A stretch of DNA of 64,000 nt from Maribacter sp. 4G9 (GCF_002742265.1 NZ_MDGL01000061.1:1-64000), one strand, 5' to 3'; positions 8,833 to 17,797 are shown, counted from the stretch's first letter. Made by a program: numbers and translations. The notes: generated from the letters alone by a model not told the origin.

Positions 8833-10003
8833 TGTTCACGGCCATTTTCCGCTTTCCAAAAAATGTAAGGGTAAGATAGCCTATTCCGCCTAAAAGTAAT
8901 GCGCCCGTAAGGGCCAATACCATACTCCCCAACAAGTAAGCCTTTAAATGTATCAGGAAATTAAAATTTTCATTTATGGAATCCAAAGAGAAGGTAAAGG
9001 ATTCCCCTAAAATCCAACTACCTGTCTGTAGACTTGCTAGTACTATAAATGGAATAAAAGGCGGCAAACTTACATTGGAAAAGGCAAAGGCAATGGGCTT
9101 GTTCAGTTTAAGGAGAAAGGATAAAAAAAGTACCAATAGGGTATGTAGTCCCCACAAAGGGCTGAGACCTATAAAAACCCCCAAAGCAATTGAGGAGGCC
9201 TTTTTCGCAGGAGTATCCTTACTTCCCAGAACATCGTTCAGCAGGAATTTTTTAATCCCCTTTTTTTTAACCTTTCTAAAAAAATCCCTGGGTTTTATAT
9301 AGAAAATAGTAACCAGGACAAACCAAGTATTCAGGATGCTAATACGAGTAAAGTCCGGCACCGTTCTAAAATGGGAGACACGGTCCACGTCATCATATAC
9401 TATTTTAACCGGTACGTTTTTGACCAAGGTTCCGTTCCATGAAGCCTTTACGATCACCTCAATTTCAAATTCAAACTTGGGTGTGTAAAGGGATAGCTTT
9501 TCAATTTCCTTCAATGGATAAAGACGAAACCCACATTGTGTATCCTCTAGCCATGTTCCTGTTTCGAACCAAAACCAAAAATTGGAGAATTTGTTACCAA
9601 AACTACTTTTGCCCGGTACATCGGCCTGGGCCATGTTTCTGGCTCCTATGTACAGTACATTTTTTGTTGCCTCGTTCTCCAGGGCATCCAAAAATACGGG
9701 GATGTCGTCCGCAAAGTGTTGCCCATCGGAATCCATGGTAATGGCATATTCATACCCCTTGTCCAAGGCTTCTGTAAATCCGGTCCTAAGGGCCTTGCCT
9801 TTACCTTGGTTTTTTTCAAGATGGATTTGATGGATCTTGGAAAAGCCTTGTAAAATTTCAAGGGTGCCGTCCGTGGCACCATCGTTAACTACTATGATGT
9901 TCGAAGTGAACCGCAATACATCCCGCAATACCCTGGCCAATGATTTTTCATTATTGTACGTTGGTATCAGTACACAGCAACGCCATTGTTGCATTCTCTC
10001 CAT
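8825..10003 (-). CDS. Family 2 glycosyltransferase with C-terminal DUF2062 membrane domain
   Basis: The N-terminal GT2 domain shows VLIPTYNNEKSL, the IVVNDGATDGT segment and the TMDSDGQH metal/sugar-nucleotide motif, resembling dolichol-phosphate mannosyltransferase-like enzymes. The last roughly 150 residues form a DUF2062 domain with several membrane helices (LGVFIGLSPLWGLHTLL). Fusions of this kind recur in aryl-polyene-type clusters. It likely transfers a sugar to a lipid or pigment-linked acceptor at the inner membrane (inference). The frame is open to a GTG at 10024; the ATG at 10003 is preferred, with 9994 also possible. A 77-base gap separates it from the upstream gene. Confidence 0.85.
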   Translation of the reverse strand: MERMQQWRCCVLIPTYNNEKSLARVLRDVLRFTSNIIVVNDGATDGTLEILQGFSKIHQIHLEKNQGKGKALRTGFTEALDKGYEYAITMDSDGQHFADDIPVFLDALENEATKNVLYIGARNMAQADVPGKSSFGNKFSNFWFWFETGTWLEDTQCGFRLYPLKEIEKLSLYTPKFEFEIEVIVKASWNGTLVKNVPVKIVYDDVDRVSHFRTVPDFTRISILNTWFVLVTIFYIKPRDFFRKVKKKGIKKFLLNDVLGSKDTPAKKASSIALGVFIGLSPLWGLHTLLVLFLSFLLKLNKPIAFAFSNVSLPPFIPFIVLASLQTGSWILGESFTFSLDSINENFNFLIHLKAYLLGSMVLALTGALLLGGIGYLTLTFFGKRKMAVNNG

Positions 10004-10080
10004 TATGGATGCTTGGTCTGGCACTTGGTTTTGATTTTATGATGCTAGAAATCCCAGTAAAGATACATAATCAAAAAGGT

Positions 10081-10563
10081 CTAGAAGCCCAACTTTTCCG
10101 TATCTGAAAAAGCCTTTGAGTCCTTGATATATTTCTGGATCATATTTTTTAAGGAGCCACCCTTCAATTCCGAAAAGTGCTGAAGAATAAAATTTTTATC
10201 GGCCTCCATAGCATCTCGGTACTTTACAATTTTGGGCGCATTTTCCTGTACGCTCAATCGAATGAATCGGAGTTCAATATTTTCCGGGTTGGATGCTACG
10301 GCGGCTTCGATGATGGCGACTCCCTCCTGAAAAAATTCCTTTTTATCCTTTACTGTTTTTGCGTGTTTTGCCTTTAGGGTAAAAACGGCTCCTTTATAGC
10401 AATATAGTACGGCGTTGTTCTCCAAGGTAATCGTGGCCAGCAACTCGTTCAGGTTATCGGTCTTGGAGGTGTCTTCTATGGCTTCGGGATATAGCTTGCG
10501 GACTTCCTCAATATGAATGAAAAAAAGAAAAAAGGATAGAAATCCCACGAGTACCAATTTCAT
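10081..10563 (-). CDS. Secreted hypothetical protein of the pigment cluster
   Basis: A 160-residue protein with an N-terminal hydrophobic segment (FLSFFLFFIHI) that looks like an uncleaved anchor or signal peptide, followed by a mostly helical, charged body. I do not recognise a family. Its ATG shares an ATGA overlap with the stop of the upstream dehydratase, so it is translated as part of the operon. Its position beside the glycosyltransferase and the pump suggests an envelope-facing accessory role (inference). A 77-base gap follows it. Confidence 0.7.
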   Translation of the reverse strand: MKLVLVGFLSFFLFFIHIEEVRKLYPEAIEDTSKTDNLNELLATITLENNAVLYCYKGAVFTLKAKHAKTVKDKKEFFQEGVAIIEAAVASNPENIELRFIRLSVQENAPKIVKYRDAMEADKNFILQHFSELKGGSLKNMIQKYIKDSKAFSDTEKLGF

Positions 10564-10931
10564 TCGGCTGTAATTTTGAAATTGGCGTTCAATTTTAATG
10601 CCAAGGTATCTTCAAAACGTACGGTATTCTTGATCTTGACTTCGTTTTCATTCTGGTCAAGTTCAATTTCCAATTGTACGATATCGTTTTTCTCAGGGTT
10701 GATAACGGCCATGAACTTAACATTCGAAGCTACGGACAACACTAGTTTTTTCTCCAAGGATTTTTCGGTAAGCTCCTTAATGATTTGTATTACACAAACA
10801 CCGGGCAATACGGGATGGCCGGGAAAATGCCCTTCGAATATCTCATGTTCCTTATTGAGTTTTATAGTGGCCTTCACATGAGGTTCCGCATACTCGAATT
10901 CCTGAATTTCGTACAATCCTTCTAACAACAT
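10560..10931 (-). CDS. FabZ/FabA-like 3-hydroxyacyl-ACP dehydratase
   Basis: A 123-residue hotdog protein with the dehydratase signature HFPGHPVLPG at 35-44, His35 being the catalytic-type histidine. In FabZ the motif is followed by an acidic residue that completes the active site; here the corresponding position in PGVCVIQIIKE appears to be Gln49. It would remove water from 3-hydroxyacyl-ACP during polyene assembly. The stop overlaps the next gene by an ATGA. The barrel-protein gene lies directly upstream with no gap. Confidence 0.85.
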   Translation of the reverse strand: MLLEGLYEIQEFEYAEPHVKATIKLNKEHEIFEGHFPGHPVLPGVCVIQIIKELTEKSLEKKLVLSVASNVKFMAVINPEKNDIVQLEIELDQNENEVKIKNTVRFEDTLALKLNANFKITAE

Positions 10932-11522
10932 CTATTTTCTTTTAAATTTATAGGAAGCACCCAATTGAAAAACACCGTTCAGGTTGCTTCCATCTTCTTC
11001 ATAAAGGTCATCGGCCACAAAAAAGTCGACACTAACGGTCCCCTGTTTATAACGTGCTTCCAAGATAAGTCCAAAATTAAACTCATATACCATACCTCCA
11101 AATACCACAACATCAAAAGGGGATATTTCGCCATCTGCATCACCGTTGAACAAATTCACAAAGTTATTTTTTAGGTTTATGTCCAACCCCAGGCCTAGGT
11201 TAAAATGAAACCCTTTAGCTGGTCCTACATAAAATTTATTGGCGGCCATTACGGACAAGTAATCAATTTGAACATCCCCAAAATCGGGACTAACGGAGGC
11301 ACCGCCTTGGGAGGAGTATAAAACTTCAGGTTGGATGGCATACCTGGCCGAAATGGGAATGTCCAGAAACCCGCCAATATATAATCCCGATTTAGGTTCC
11401 AAGCGGGTTTTGCTAATTCGACTTTCATTGTAGCCCAATTTGATGCCTGGAGCCACCTGTGCTTTTGATTCCGATATGCCGGCACAGGCAATAAAAAAGA
11501 GTATGGTGGCTAACTTGTTCAT
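10932..11522 (-). CDS. Outer-membrane beta-barrel protein
   Basis: A 196-residue protein with a signal peptide ending near SKAQ, then short alternating amphipathic strands (GIKLGYNESRIS, YIGGFLDIPIS, FNLGLGLDINL) and a C-terminal strand ending FQLGASYKFKRK, as in small porin-like outer-membrane barrels. It lies in the operon between a lipoprotein and a dehydratase. Flexirubins sit in the outer membrane, so this could be a pigment-associated barrel (inference). The start overlaps the stop of the lipoprotein gene upstream by four bases. Confidence 0.75.
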   Translation of the reverse strand: MNKLATILFFIACAGISESKAQVAPGIKLGYNESRISKTRLEPKSGLYIGGFLDIPISARYAIQPEVLYSSQGGASVSPDFGDVQIDYLSVMAANKFYVGPAKGFHFNLGLGLDINLKNNFVNLFNGDADGEISPFDVVVFGGMVYEFNFGLILEARYKQGTVSVDFFVADDLYEEDGSNLNGVFQLGASYKFKRK

Positions 11523-12127
11523 TTGATGGCCCGTAAAGATATGGCAAGTTTCAAGTTTTTATGTGAAATTTGTATATGTCTTGCCATGGTGTTGCCTATT
11601 TCAAAAAATGCGATGTCTACCTTTTCCCTTTGGTTTCCTACGCGTGTGATATTGGTCAGGGTATCGTTTTTGAACGTGTAGTATTGTATTTTGGAACCTA
11701 TTTTGACTTTGTTCAATATGTTCTCCCCCTTTTCAAAGGTTTCCAAAGGGGATGTTTTTTCCTGGACCAGGCTTCTAAAATCCTGCTCCAATACACTCAA
11801 AAGAATCTTACGGTCTAGTTCTTTTAGGATACGGTTTACCTTAAATTCAGTCTCGCTTATAGAGAAGTCAAAGATGGTATTTCCTAGTTCTGTGGTAAAG
11901 GCAATCCGATGGGTTTCATCATCCATCTTCTTTAATACCAAGATCCCCCCAAAGGTATTCTTAAAAACGGTGATATTGGATTTGTAGACATAGTCCTTTT
12001 TTTTATCAGAAAAATAAGGGTTGACGATTTTTTGACTAACGATTTCAGTAGTTGTATATCCTATTTTTTTAGGATAGGAAGCACAGCCCAAAAGGAGTAG
12101 GAAAAGGCTAAAGGTCAAAAACCGCAT
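11519..12127 (-). CDS. Lipoprotein of the pigment cluster
   Basis: This 202-residue protein has a clear lipoprotein signal (FLLLLGCASYP, Cys15). The body is strand-rich with no named motif I can identify. It follows a LolA-like gene with a 20-base overlap, and a LolA-like gene plus a lipoprotein is a typical pairing in aryl polyene clusters, where the lipoprotein is thought to act at the outer membrane. It might work as a LolB-like acceptor, but the sequence does not prove this. Confidence 0.75.
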   Translation of the reverse strand: MRFLTFSLFLLLLGCASYPKKIGYTTTEIVSQKIVNPYFSDKKKDYVYKSNITVFKNTFGGILVLKKMDDETHRIAFTTELGNTIFDFSISETEFKVNRILKELDRKILLSVLEQDFRSLVQEKTSPLETFEKGENILNKVKIGSKIQYYTFKNDTLTNITRVGNQREKVDIAFFEIGNTMARHIQISHKNLKLAISLRAIK

Positions 12128-12725
12128 CTGGAATCGCTTTGTTTTCTACCCTATTTGAAAATACGATTCTGGTATAATCGCCACTGGGTTCGATCATTTT
12201 TACTTCTTCTACGGTTCCCTCTTTGGAAAATGTGATGTGAAATGCCTTTATAAAATCCGAAAATTTGGGGTCTTTGGGCAAAAAGTGAACCAGGGGGGCA
12301 CCATTTTCCCTAAAGTAGGCAATTTCAAATTCATCGGCGCTGAACATATCCCCGTTGATACTGGCACTGATCAAATGATTAAGCTGTTTGAAGAGTTCGT
12401 TGGAGCCCAGGTCCAACTTGCTCTTATTGCCGTTATCGTTAATGAGGAGTTTTTCATCTTTAAAAACAACCTTGTACGAAAATGGTTTTTGATATTGCCA
12501 ACTGACATTATCAGGGCTTTTATAAGCTAATTTTCCGCTAGATTCAATATCATTGGACAAAAAGTCCAGGTGTTTGTACTGAACAAAGTCACTGGAGATG
12601 GTTTTGGTTTGTTCCGACTTTTGTTTTACCAATTTTTGAAGTGATTTTGATTCTTCAACGGACATTTTGGTCTGTGCGAAAGCCATACCGGAAAAAAACA
12701 GGAAGATTGCCAATAGTCTATACAT
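12108..12725 (-). CDS. LolA-like periplasmic carrier protein
   Basis: This 205-residue protein has a signal peptide (IFLFFSGMAFAQ) and LolA-fold sequence: an ISSDFVQYKHLDFL strand region, GKLAYKSPDNVSWQY, then PFSYKVVFKDEKLLI and KSKLDLGSNELF. LolA proteins shuttle lipidated cargo across the periplasm. In a pigment operon this copy probably carries the hydrophobic pigment or its lipoprotein (inference) rather than being the housekeeping LolA. It overlaps the deacetylase gene upstream by eight bases and the lipoprotein gene downstream by twenty. Confidence 0.85.
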   Translation of the reverse strand: MYRLLAIFLFFSGMAFAQTKMSVEESKSLQKLVKQKSEQTKTISSDFVQYKHLDFLSNDIESSGKLAYKSPDNVSWQYQKPFSYKVVFKDEKLLINDNGNKSKLDLGSNELFKQLNHLISASINGDMFSADEFEIAYFRENGAPLVHFLPKDPKFSDFIKAFHITFSKEGTVEEVKMIEPSGDYTRIVFSNRVENKAIPDAVFDL

Positions 12726-13494
12726 AAGCCCTTATTTGCAGTAATTGGTCCACCGTAACCGATTCCAACTTTCTGTTCTCCAAAAATACCAATAATCGTT
12801 CCAAAACGACCACGGATTTTGCACTGGTATCATGAAGTAGGATAATGGAACCTTTTTCCGTTTTGGAAGTTATCCGTTTCAAAACCTGATTTTCATTCCT
12901 AAAAGTGGTATCCAAGGAACGAACGTTCCAACCTATGGAATTAAATTCTAGGTTTTTTACGGCTCGGGCTATGCTGGGGTTGGTGACGCCAAAAGCGGGC
13001 CGATACAAGGCCATTTTTAAACCCGTTAGGTTTTCCACAAGTTCGTTCGTTCGATTCAGCTCTTGCATTACTTTAGATGTGCCAAAAAAGCCAAAGGTGT
13101 TTGCATGTGAAAACGTATGGTTCCCTATAGAGTGTCCTTGCCTTATGATTTCCTTTAAAAGCTCTGGATGTTTCTCAATATTTTTCCCGATGCAGAAAAA
13201 GGTTCCTTTGGCGTTGTATCGTTTAAGAAGGGATAGGACTTTGGGCGTATGTTCCGGGTGCGGGCCGTCATCAAAGGTAATGGCAACTTGGCTTTCCGCT
13301 ATTTCCCTGTTTGAGTTTAAGGAGTCCAGGTGGTAGTTCCATCGAATGAAAAAAGACCCGCATAATGTCAGTAGGAACCAACTGATGGCCAAAAGGGCAA
13401 ATAGGATCCGGGGAATGGGTATAAAAATCGAAATGGCAAGAAGGACTATCAAGCCCAGCAGAAAAATAGTATTTACATTTTTCCGCTTTAGCAT
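12718..13494 (-). CDS. Polysaccharide deacetylase (NodB domain) with membrane anchor
   Basis: A 258-residue protein with two N-terminal membrane segments (10-50) and a NodB domain. The metal-binding TFDDGPH is at 73-79, GNHTFSH supplies the second metal motif, and YRPAFG supplies the Arg/Pro segment. The family removes N- or O-acetyl groups from sugars using a divalent metal. With a GT2 in the same operon it suggests that a sugar is attached to or near the pigment (inference). The start overlaps the ketosynthase-like gene upstream by seven bases. Confidence 0.87.
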   Translation of the reverse strand: MLKRKNVNTIFLLGLIVLLAISIFIPIPRILFALLAISWFLLTLCGSFFIRWNYHLDSLNSNREIAESQVAITFDDGPHPEHTPKVLSLLKRYNAKGTFFCIGKNIEKHPELLKEIIRQGHSIGNHTFSHANTFGFFGTSKVMQELNRTNELVENLTGLKMALYRPAFGVTNPSIARAVKNLEFNSIGWNVRSLDTTFRNENQVLKRITSKTEKGSIILLHDTSAKSVVVLERLLVFLENRKLESVTVDQLLQIRAYV

Positions 13495-14552
13495 TTTTCC
13501 AATACTACCAGACTATGGTTTTTACCTCGATATTGGTTATATAACAAAAGCCTTTTTGGTTGGGTTACTTTTATATCGTTCCAACGGATTAACTCAGGAA
13601 CCTTTCCGGTTTTTAAAATTTTATTGGCCATCCAAAAACCGAAACCGGATGCCGTGTCGTACTCCCCGGAAAGATGCTTGTAAACATATTGGGGAATATC
13701 CTTAAAAATGGAAGTTTCCAAATCGTGGTAAATTGTATCGTAATCCACATCGCCATTATTTCCCAGAATCACTCCGTCCAAATCCTCCTTACACAAGCCA
13801 TTTTTCTCCAAAAAGGCCATAATCGTATGGGACACTTCAGAATTTGCCAAGGTATTGTAGATACCCATTCCAATAAGTTTTGAATACGTGGAGGCTTGTT
13901 TTTGGTTGGACATAACAAAAAAATGGGACCCTTCCCCAAACACGATGCCCTTGGTACCGGAACGGAGTACCTGCTTCATGGAAACAGGTTCTTTTTTTAT
14001 ATGGTCAATGAATTGATGGGTGGTTACATGGTGTTCTACCAATTCGTCCACGGCGCCCACCAGAATATTTTCGGCTTCGTTATTTTGCAACTGTAGCTTG
14101 GCGTCCCATAAACTGGATTCGAACGAAATGTTGGAATGGACATAGGTAAAATTATATCCCTTGCACCCCATATCCAAGGCAATGGAGCCTGCTACGGTGT
14201 TATGGGACGATTGAATGAATCGGGTAGGGGTAAGGTATTGTTCGTCGTTATCCAGTAAATCCCGTACAAATTTTTCGGATTCGCCCAAGCAACCTAGACC
14301 CGTTCCTACGATGATGGCATCCACATTTTCCAGACCCGCTTCCTTTAGGGCGTTTTGGGAACTTACGGCACTCATTTTAATGCCTTTAGCCATTCTACGG
14401 GCGGCGGCTGGTGGAATGAAGTCCTTATAATTGGGATCTACAGCTTTTACCGAAGTGCCTTCGTAATCCACCAAGTCATCCAAAAACCCTGAAGTATCAA
14501 AGGTTTTTTGAACGGAAACCGAGCCGATGCTATTTACGAAAACTTCCTTCAT
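13488..14552 (-). CDS. Cysteine-less ketosynthase partner (chain-length-factor-like)
   Basis: A 354-residue thiolase-fold protein aligned with the upstream ketosynthase. Where active ketosynthases have TACSS it reads YVHSNISFESSL, so the nucleophilic Cys is missing, and the HGTGT histidine loop is replaced by ILGNNGDVDYDTIYHDL. This is the pattern of a chain-length factor that pairs with a catalytic ketosynthase. The frame extends ten codons further upstream, but the ATG at 14552 forms an ATGA overlap with the ketosynthase stop and fits the family start. Pairing with the 14549-15748 product is inferred from the overlap and from aryl polyene systems. Confidence 0.83.
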   Translation of the reverse strand: MKEVFVNSIGSVSVQKTFDTSGFLDDLVDYEGTSVKAVDPNYKDFIPPAAARRMAKGIKMSAVSSQNALKEAGLENVDAIIVGTGLGCLGESEKFVRDLLDNDEQYLTPTRFIQSSHNTVAGSIALDMGCKGYNFTYVHSNISFESSLWDAKLQLQNNEAENILVGAVDELVEHHVTTHQFIDHIKKEPVSMKQVLRSGTKGIVFGEGSHFFVMSNQKQASTYSKLIGMGIYNTLANSEVSHTIMAFLEKNGLCKEDLDGVILGNNGDVDYDTIYHDLETSIFKDIPQYVYKHLSGEYDTASGFGFWMANKILKTGKVPELIRWNDIKVTQPKRLLLYNQYRGKNHSLVVLEKC

Positions 14553-15748
14553 GCCTCTTTGGTAAAAATAAGGGTAGAACAATTCCCGCCAAAACCAAAG
14601 GAGTTGGAAAGGACCGTTTTTATCTCCTTGTTCATTAATTGGGTCTCGGGAACCAGGTTAAACTCGGTCATGGGTGTTTTAAAGTTGAGGTTTGGGTAAA
14701 TAACGTTGTTCTGGATGGACAATATTGAATAAACGGCCTCAACACCCGCAGCTACTGCCAAGGTATGACCGGTAAAGGGTTTGGTGGAACTGAATTCTGG
14801 TATTTTGTCCTTAAAAACACGGAGGATGGCACGGCCTTCGGAAAGGTCGTTGTTGGGTGTGGCCGTTCCATGTGCATTGATATAATCCACTTCGTCTGGA
14901 GTAATACCTGCAACTTTTAAAGCTTTTTCCATGGCTAGAACGGCCCCGTCGCCGTTCTCAGAGGATGCTGTTTGGTGATAGGCATCGTTGGCGTTCCCAT
15001 ACCCTTTAACATAGGCCAAGACCTTTTTGTTTTCCTTGGAAACGATGGCATCGGATTCCAGCACCAAAAATGCGGCCGCTTCACCAAGGTTCAATCCTTT
15101 TCGGTTTTCATCGAAAGGGGTGTTGTAGGTGTCGGATAAAATCATCAAGGTCTTGAAGCCGTTTATGGTAAACTTTGAAAGGCTGTCCGACCCGCCCACG
15201 ATTACCCTGTCCAGTTCACCACTTTTTATCATTCTGGCCCCTAACATTATCGCATTTGCGGCCGAGGAACAGGCCGTGCTAATGGTCGTTACAAAGCTTT
15301 TTGAAAGACCTATGGCATCGGCAATTTTTTGGGTGGAATCCCCGGCATGCAAAGAGTTGATATGGTTCCAGTGAACATTACTTTCATAAAAGTCGTAGAA
15401 ATATTGCTCGGATTTGTCCATGCCGCCTACAGTGGTGCCGGATATAAGTCCGGTACTGTACTCCGATATATTATGAATGCCTGCTTGCGACAAGGCTTCA
15501 TTTGCTGCCATGATACCCAGCAGGGGTGTCCGCGAATGGGAATCTGGAGGGAGGCCCAGTAATTTTTCCAATTCTTCATTGGTCAACGGAACTTCACCCA
15601 CCATGATTTCATGTTCATGGACCGTTTTTATACGGCGGACTTTGGATATGCCCGTTTTACCGGAAATCAAGGAAGCGAAATTATCCGCAACATTGTTACC
15701 AATAGCGGAAATTAGGCCCATTCCAGTAATCGCAACTCCTTGATTCAT
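14549..15748 (-). CDS. FabF-type beta-ketoacyl-ACP synthase
   Basis: This 399-residue ketosynthase carries the full Cys-His-His set: Cys in STACSSAANAI, His in INAHGTATPNN and His in KPFTGHTLAVAAG. It elongates the ACP-bound chain by decarboxylative condensation and probably works with the cysteine-less partner encoded next to it. The gene follows the small ACP gene after a 62-base gap, one of the few spaces in the operon. Confidence 0.93.
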   Translation of the reverse strand: MNQGVAITGMGLISAIGNNVADNFASLISGKTGISKVRRIKTVHEHEIMVGEVPLTNEELEKLLGLPPDSHSRTPLLGIMAANEALSQAGIHNISEYSTGLISGTTVGGMDKSEQYFYDFYESNVHWNHINSLHAGDSTQKIADAIGLSKSFVTTISTACSSAANAIMLGARMIKSGELDRVIVGGSDSLSKFTINGFKTLMILSDTYNTPFDENRKGLNLGEAAAFLVLESDAIVSKENKKVLAYVKGYGNANDAYHQTASSENGDGAVLAMEKALKVAGITPDEVDYINAHGTATPNNDLSEGRAILRVFKDKIPEFSSTKPFTGHTLAVAAGVEAVYSILSIQNNVIYPNLNFKTPMTEFNLVPETQLMNKEIKTVLSNSFGFGGNCSTLIFTKEA

Positions 15749-15810
15749 TGAAAATATTTAGACAAATAGCAGATTACAACTTGTATATAAATCTGTGATA
15801 GGGTGTCAAG

Positions 15811-16068
15811 TTATGCTTTGTTCGCACTAATGTAAGCGGCCATGGTAGCGATGGACTCGAAGATTTTTCGGCCTTCCTTTGGATCGGCCAGTTTAATGCC
15901 ATAATCCTTGTCCAACATTACGATAAGCTCCAAGGCGTCAATAGAGTCAAGGCCCAAACCGTCTCCAAACAATGGGTCGTTGTCCGCAATTTCAGCTGCT
16001 GTAACATCTTCCAGGTTCAACTGCTCTATAATTTTTTCCTTTAATTCTTGTTTCAAATCACTGCTCAT
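15811..16068 (-). CDS. Acyl carrier protein
   Basis: An 85-residue acidic ACP with the phosphopantetheine site GLDSIDALEL, Ser42. It carries the growing chain for the ketosynthases on either side of it. It overlaps the ketosynthase-like gene upstream by eleven bases. It is one of two ACPs in the cluster; the other lies at 26640, beside a separate ketosynthase, so each may serve its own branch (aryl polyene versus dialkylresorcinol), which is inference. Confidence 0.94.
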   Translation of the reverse strand: MSSDLKQELKEKIIEQLNLEDVTAAEIADNDPLFGDGLGLDSIDALELIVMLDKDYGIKLADPKEGRKIFESIATMAAYISANKA

Positions 16069-16672
16069 GGGTCGTCTTATATAATCGGTTTATTTCAGCA
16101 TCGGAATGGACAAAAGTACCTTTCTTCGCTACAACATACAAAAATGCATCATATTTTTCATTATCCACATCTACCCACCCACATAATACCTTTTCGGCCT
16201 TGTTTTCATCCATCAATTGCGAGGCATAGGAGCTCAAGGTTTCAGGGCTGAATTCGTCCATAACAAAGAAACAGTTTTCCGAATGAATTTTGTGTTTGAT
16301 ACTGATTTCGCCCATACAGATGTTGGCAAGAGTATATACAAATACGGAAGGGCTGGGATAATATTGGGTAGCATCCTTTATGGAATCTTGATACCCACGG
16401 TCCGTATCCAAACTTGCGGCCCTATTAGAGAAAACTATGGCGATGTTTTTTTCAGATTCATCCTTTAATATTACTTCCGCTGCCAAAAATCCCAGTTTGC
16501 TCAGGTTGTCCATTTTAAAGAATTTGGGATAGTCCAACCCCAGCTCTTTATAGGCTGCTTTCATGACCGATTTAAAATCTGTTTCCAAGGTTTTGAATGC
16601 AGGCGTACCGTTGACGGATACGCCACCATTGTTTACGTGGCTAAAGGATTCTATGTAATAGGGTTTCTCCAA
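16058..16672 (-). CDS. Truncated ketosynthase-like protein
   Basis: A 204-residue protein that matches only an N-terminal ketosynthase fragment: NLSKLGFLAAEVIL, the IAIVFSNRAASLDTD segment, SPSVFVYTLANICMGEISI and a final glycine-poor strand. No nucleophilic Cys or catalytic His motifs are present. Proteins like this recur in Bacteroidota pigment clusters as '3-oxoacyl-ACP synthase' of unknown role, possibly a scaffold. The start must be a TTG at 16672; there is no in-frame ATG before conserved sequence. It begins four bases after the methyltransferase stop. Confidence 0.75.
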   Translation of the reverse strand: MEKPYYIESFSHVNNGGVSVNGTPAFKTLETDFKSVMKAAYKELGLDYPKFFKMDNLSKLGFLAAEVILKDESEKNIAIVFSNRAASLDTDRGYQDSIKDATQYYPSPSVFVYTLANICMGEISIKHKIHSENCFFVMDEFSPETLSSYASQLMDENKAEKVLCGWVDVDNEKYDAFLYVVAKKGTFVHSDAEINRLYKTTHEQ

Positions 16673-16676
16673 AAAT

Positions 16677-17738
16677 CTATTTCTTTTTGCAAACGAACAA
16701 GGTATGGAATTCGCCCAAACTTATATCATCTTTCAATTCCAAACCGGCGGCATCCGCCAGTTCCATAAGTTCCCTAGCCTTGTACATTTTGCTGTTTCCG
16801 TTGGCCAAAGCGGTAAAGTAGAGGGACGTGGCTTCCAAGGTGAATTTGGCGTTCTCGAATTTTTGTCGGTCCGTATAGGTCTCAATAATGATCAATTCCG
16901 TTTGGGAATCCATGGCGTTCGCTGCCGTTTTGAGGATTTTAAGAATCTCTTCCTTGGAAAAACAGTCCAAAAACTGGCTCATCCAAATGGTATCTGCCCC
17001 CGCAGGAATTTTTGGGTTTTCAGAAAGCCAATCTATTTCGCTTCCTTGGACCCTCTCACCAAAACCTTTTTCTGCTGTATTTTTTAAGGCAACCTTTAAT
17101 TGTCCTGGCAAGTCGAAAATATGTACGTTTACATCCTGGTTATAGGCACAACACTGGATGGCGAACTTTCCGGTATTCCCCCCAATATCGAACAATAATT
17201 TGGGCTCGTGCCTAAAAACGATTTTTAGTGCTTCATCGAAAATACCATCGGAATAAAAATGATCAAAATCGAACCATGACTTTTGAACCTCCGGTTTTAA
17301 TTGGGAGAGTCCCTCGTAAATGGTTTTCCAACTGCCCAATTCCTTTAGGCCGGCAGGTTTGCCCTCGCGGATGGCATCCTCCAGGTGAAATAATCCCTGA
17401 TAACAGACATCTTGGGTAAAATTCATGTTCACCTGTGTCATGGGATTATAATTTAAGAAATACCCAATTTTGGTCAGTTCATACCTTCCCCTTTCGTCCA
17501 TGGAAACGATGTTGGAGCTTTCGGCCATTTCCAAAAGTACGCCCAAGCCATATTCGCTAATGGAGAGTTCTTCACAAATCTCTGTAAGGGTGACCCCGCC
17601 TTTGGCGACATTTTGAAAGATAAAGTCAAAAACCCCTAAGTTTTTCAAGGAAACCGTGGTTTGGAATACAAAAGGGGCTAAAGATATCTTCTGTGCCTCC
17701 TGTAGTGCATCAATGGCCTTAATATATTTTTTTGGCAT
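16677..17738 (-). CDS. SAM-dependent O-methyltransferase
   Basis: A 353-residue methyltransferase of the plant-type/acetylserotonin layout. An N-terminal winged-helix dimerisation domain (about 10-100) precedes a Rossmann domain with motif I LLFDIGGNTGK at 181-191, HIFDLPGQ as the acidic SAM-binding strand and WMSQFLDCFSKEE further on. It probably methylates the ring of the aryl head group or the resorcinol, since many flexirubins carry ring methyls (inference). A 59-base gap separates it from the ketosynthase upstream. Confidence 0.88.
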   Translation of the reverse strand: MPKKYIKAIDALQEAQKISLAPFVFQTTVSLKNLGVFDFIFQNVAKGGVTLTEICEELSISEYGLGVLLEMAESSNIVSMDERGRYELTKIGYFLNYNPMTQVNMNFTQDVCYQGLFHLEDAIREGKPAGLKELGSWKTIYEGLSQLKPEVQKSWFDFDHFYSDGIFDEALKIVFRHEPKLLFDIGGNTGKFAIQCCAYNQDVNVHIFDLPGQLKVALKNTAEKGFGERVQGSEIDWLSENPKIPAGADTIWMSQFLDCFSKEEILKILKTAANAMDSQTELIIIETYTDRQKFENAKFTLEATSLYFTALANGNSKMYKARELMELADAAGLELKDDISLGEFHTLFVCKKK

Positions 17739-17797
17739 TTCTTTAATTCAAGGATTGAAAAAGGCGAATTTAATACCCCACGCCTAAATAACAAAGC

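Noticed and set aside
12905-13336. 143-codon plus-strand frame
   Set aside because: It is opposite the NodB domain; no family features.
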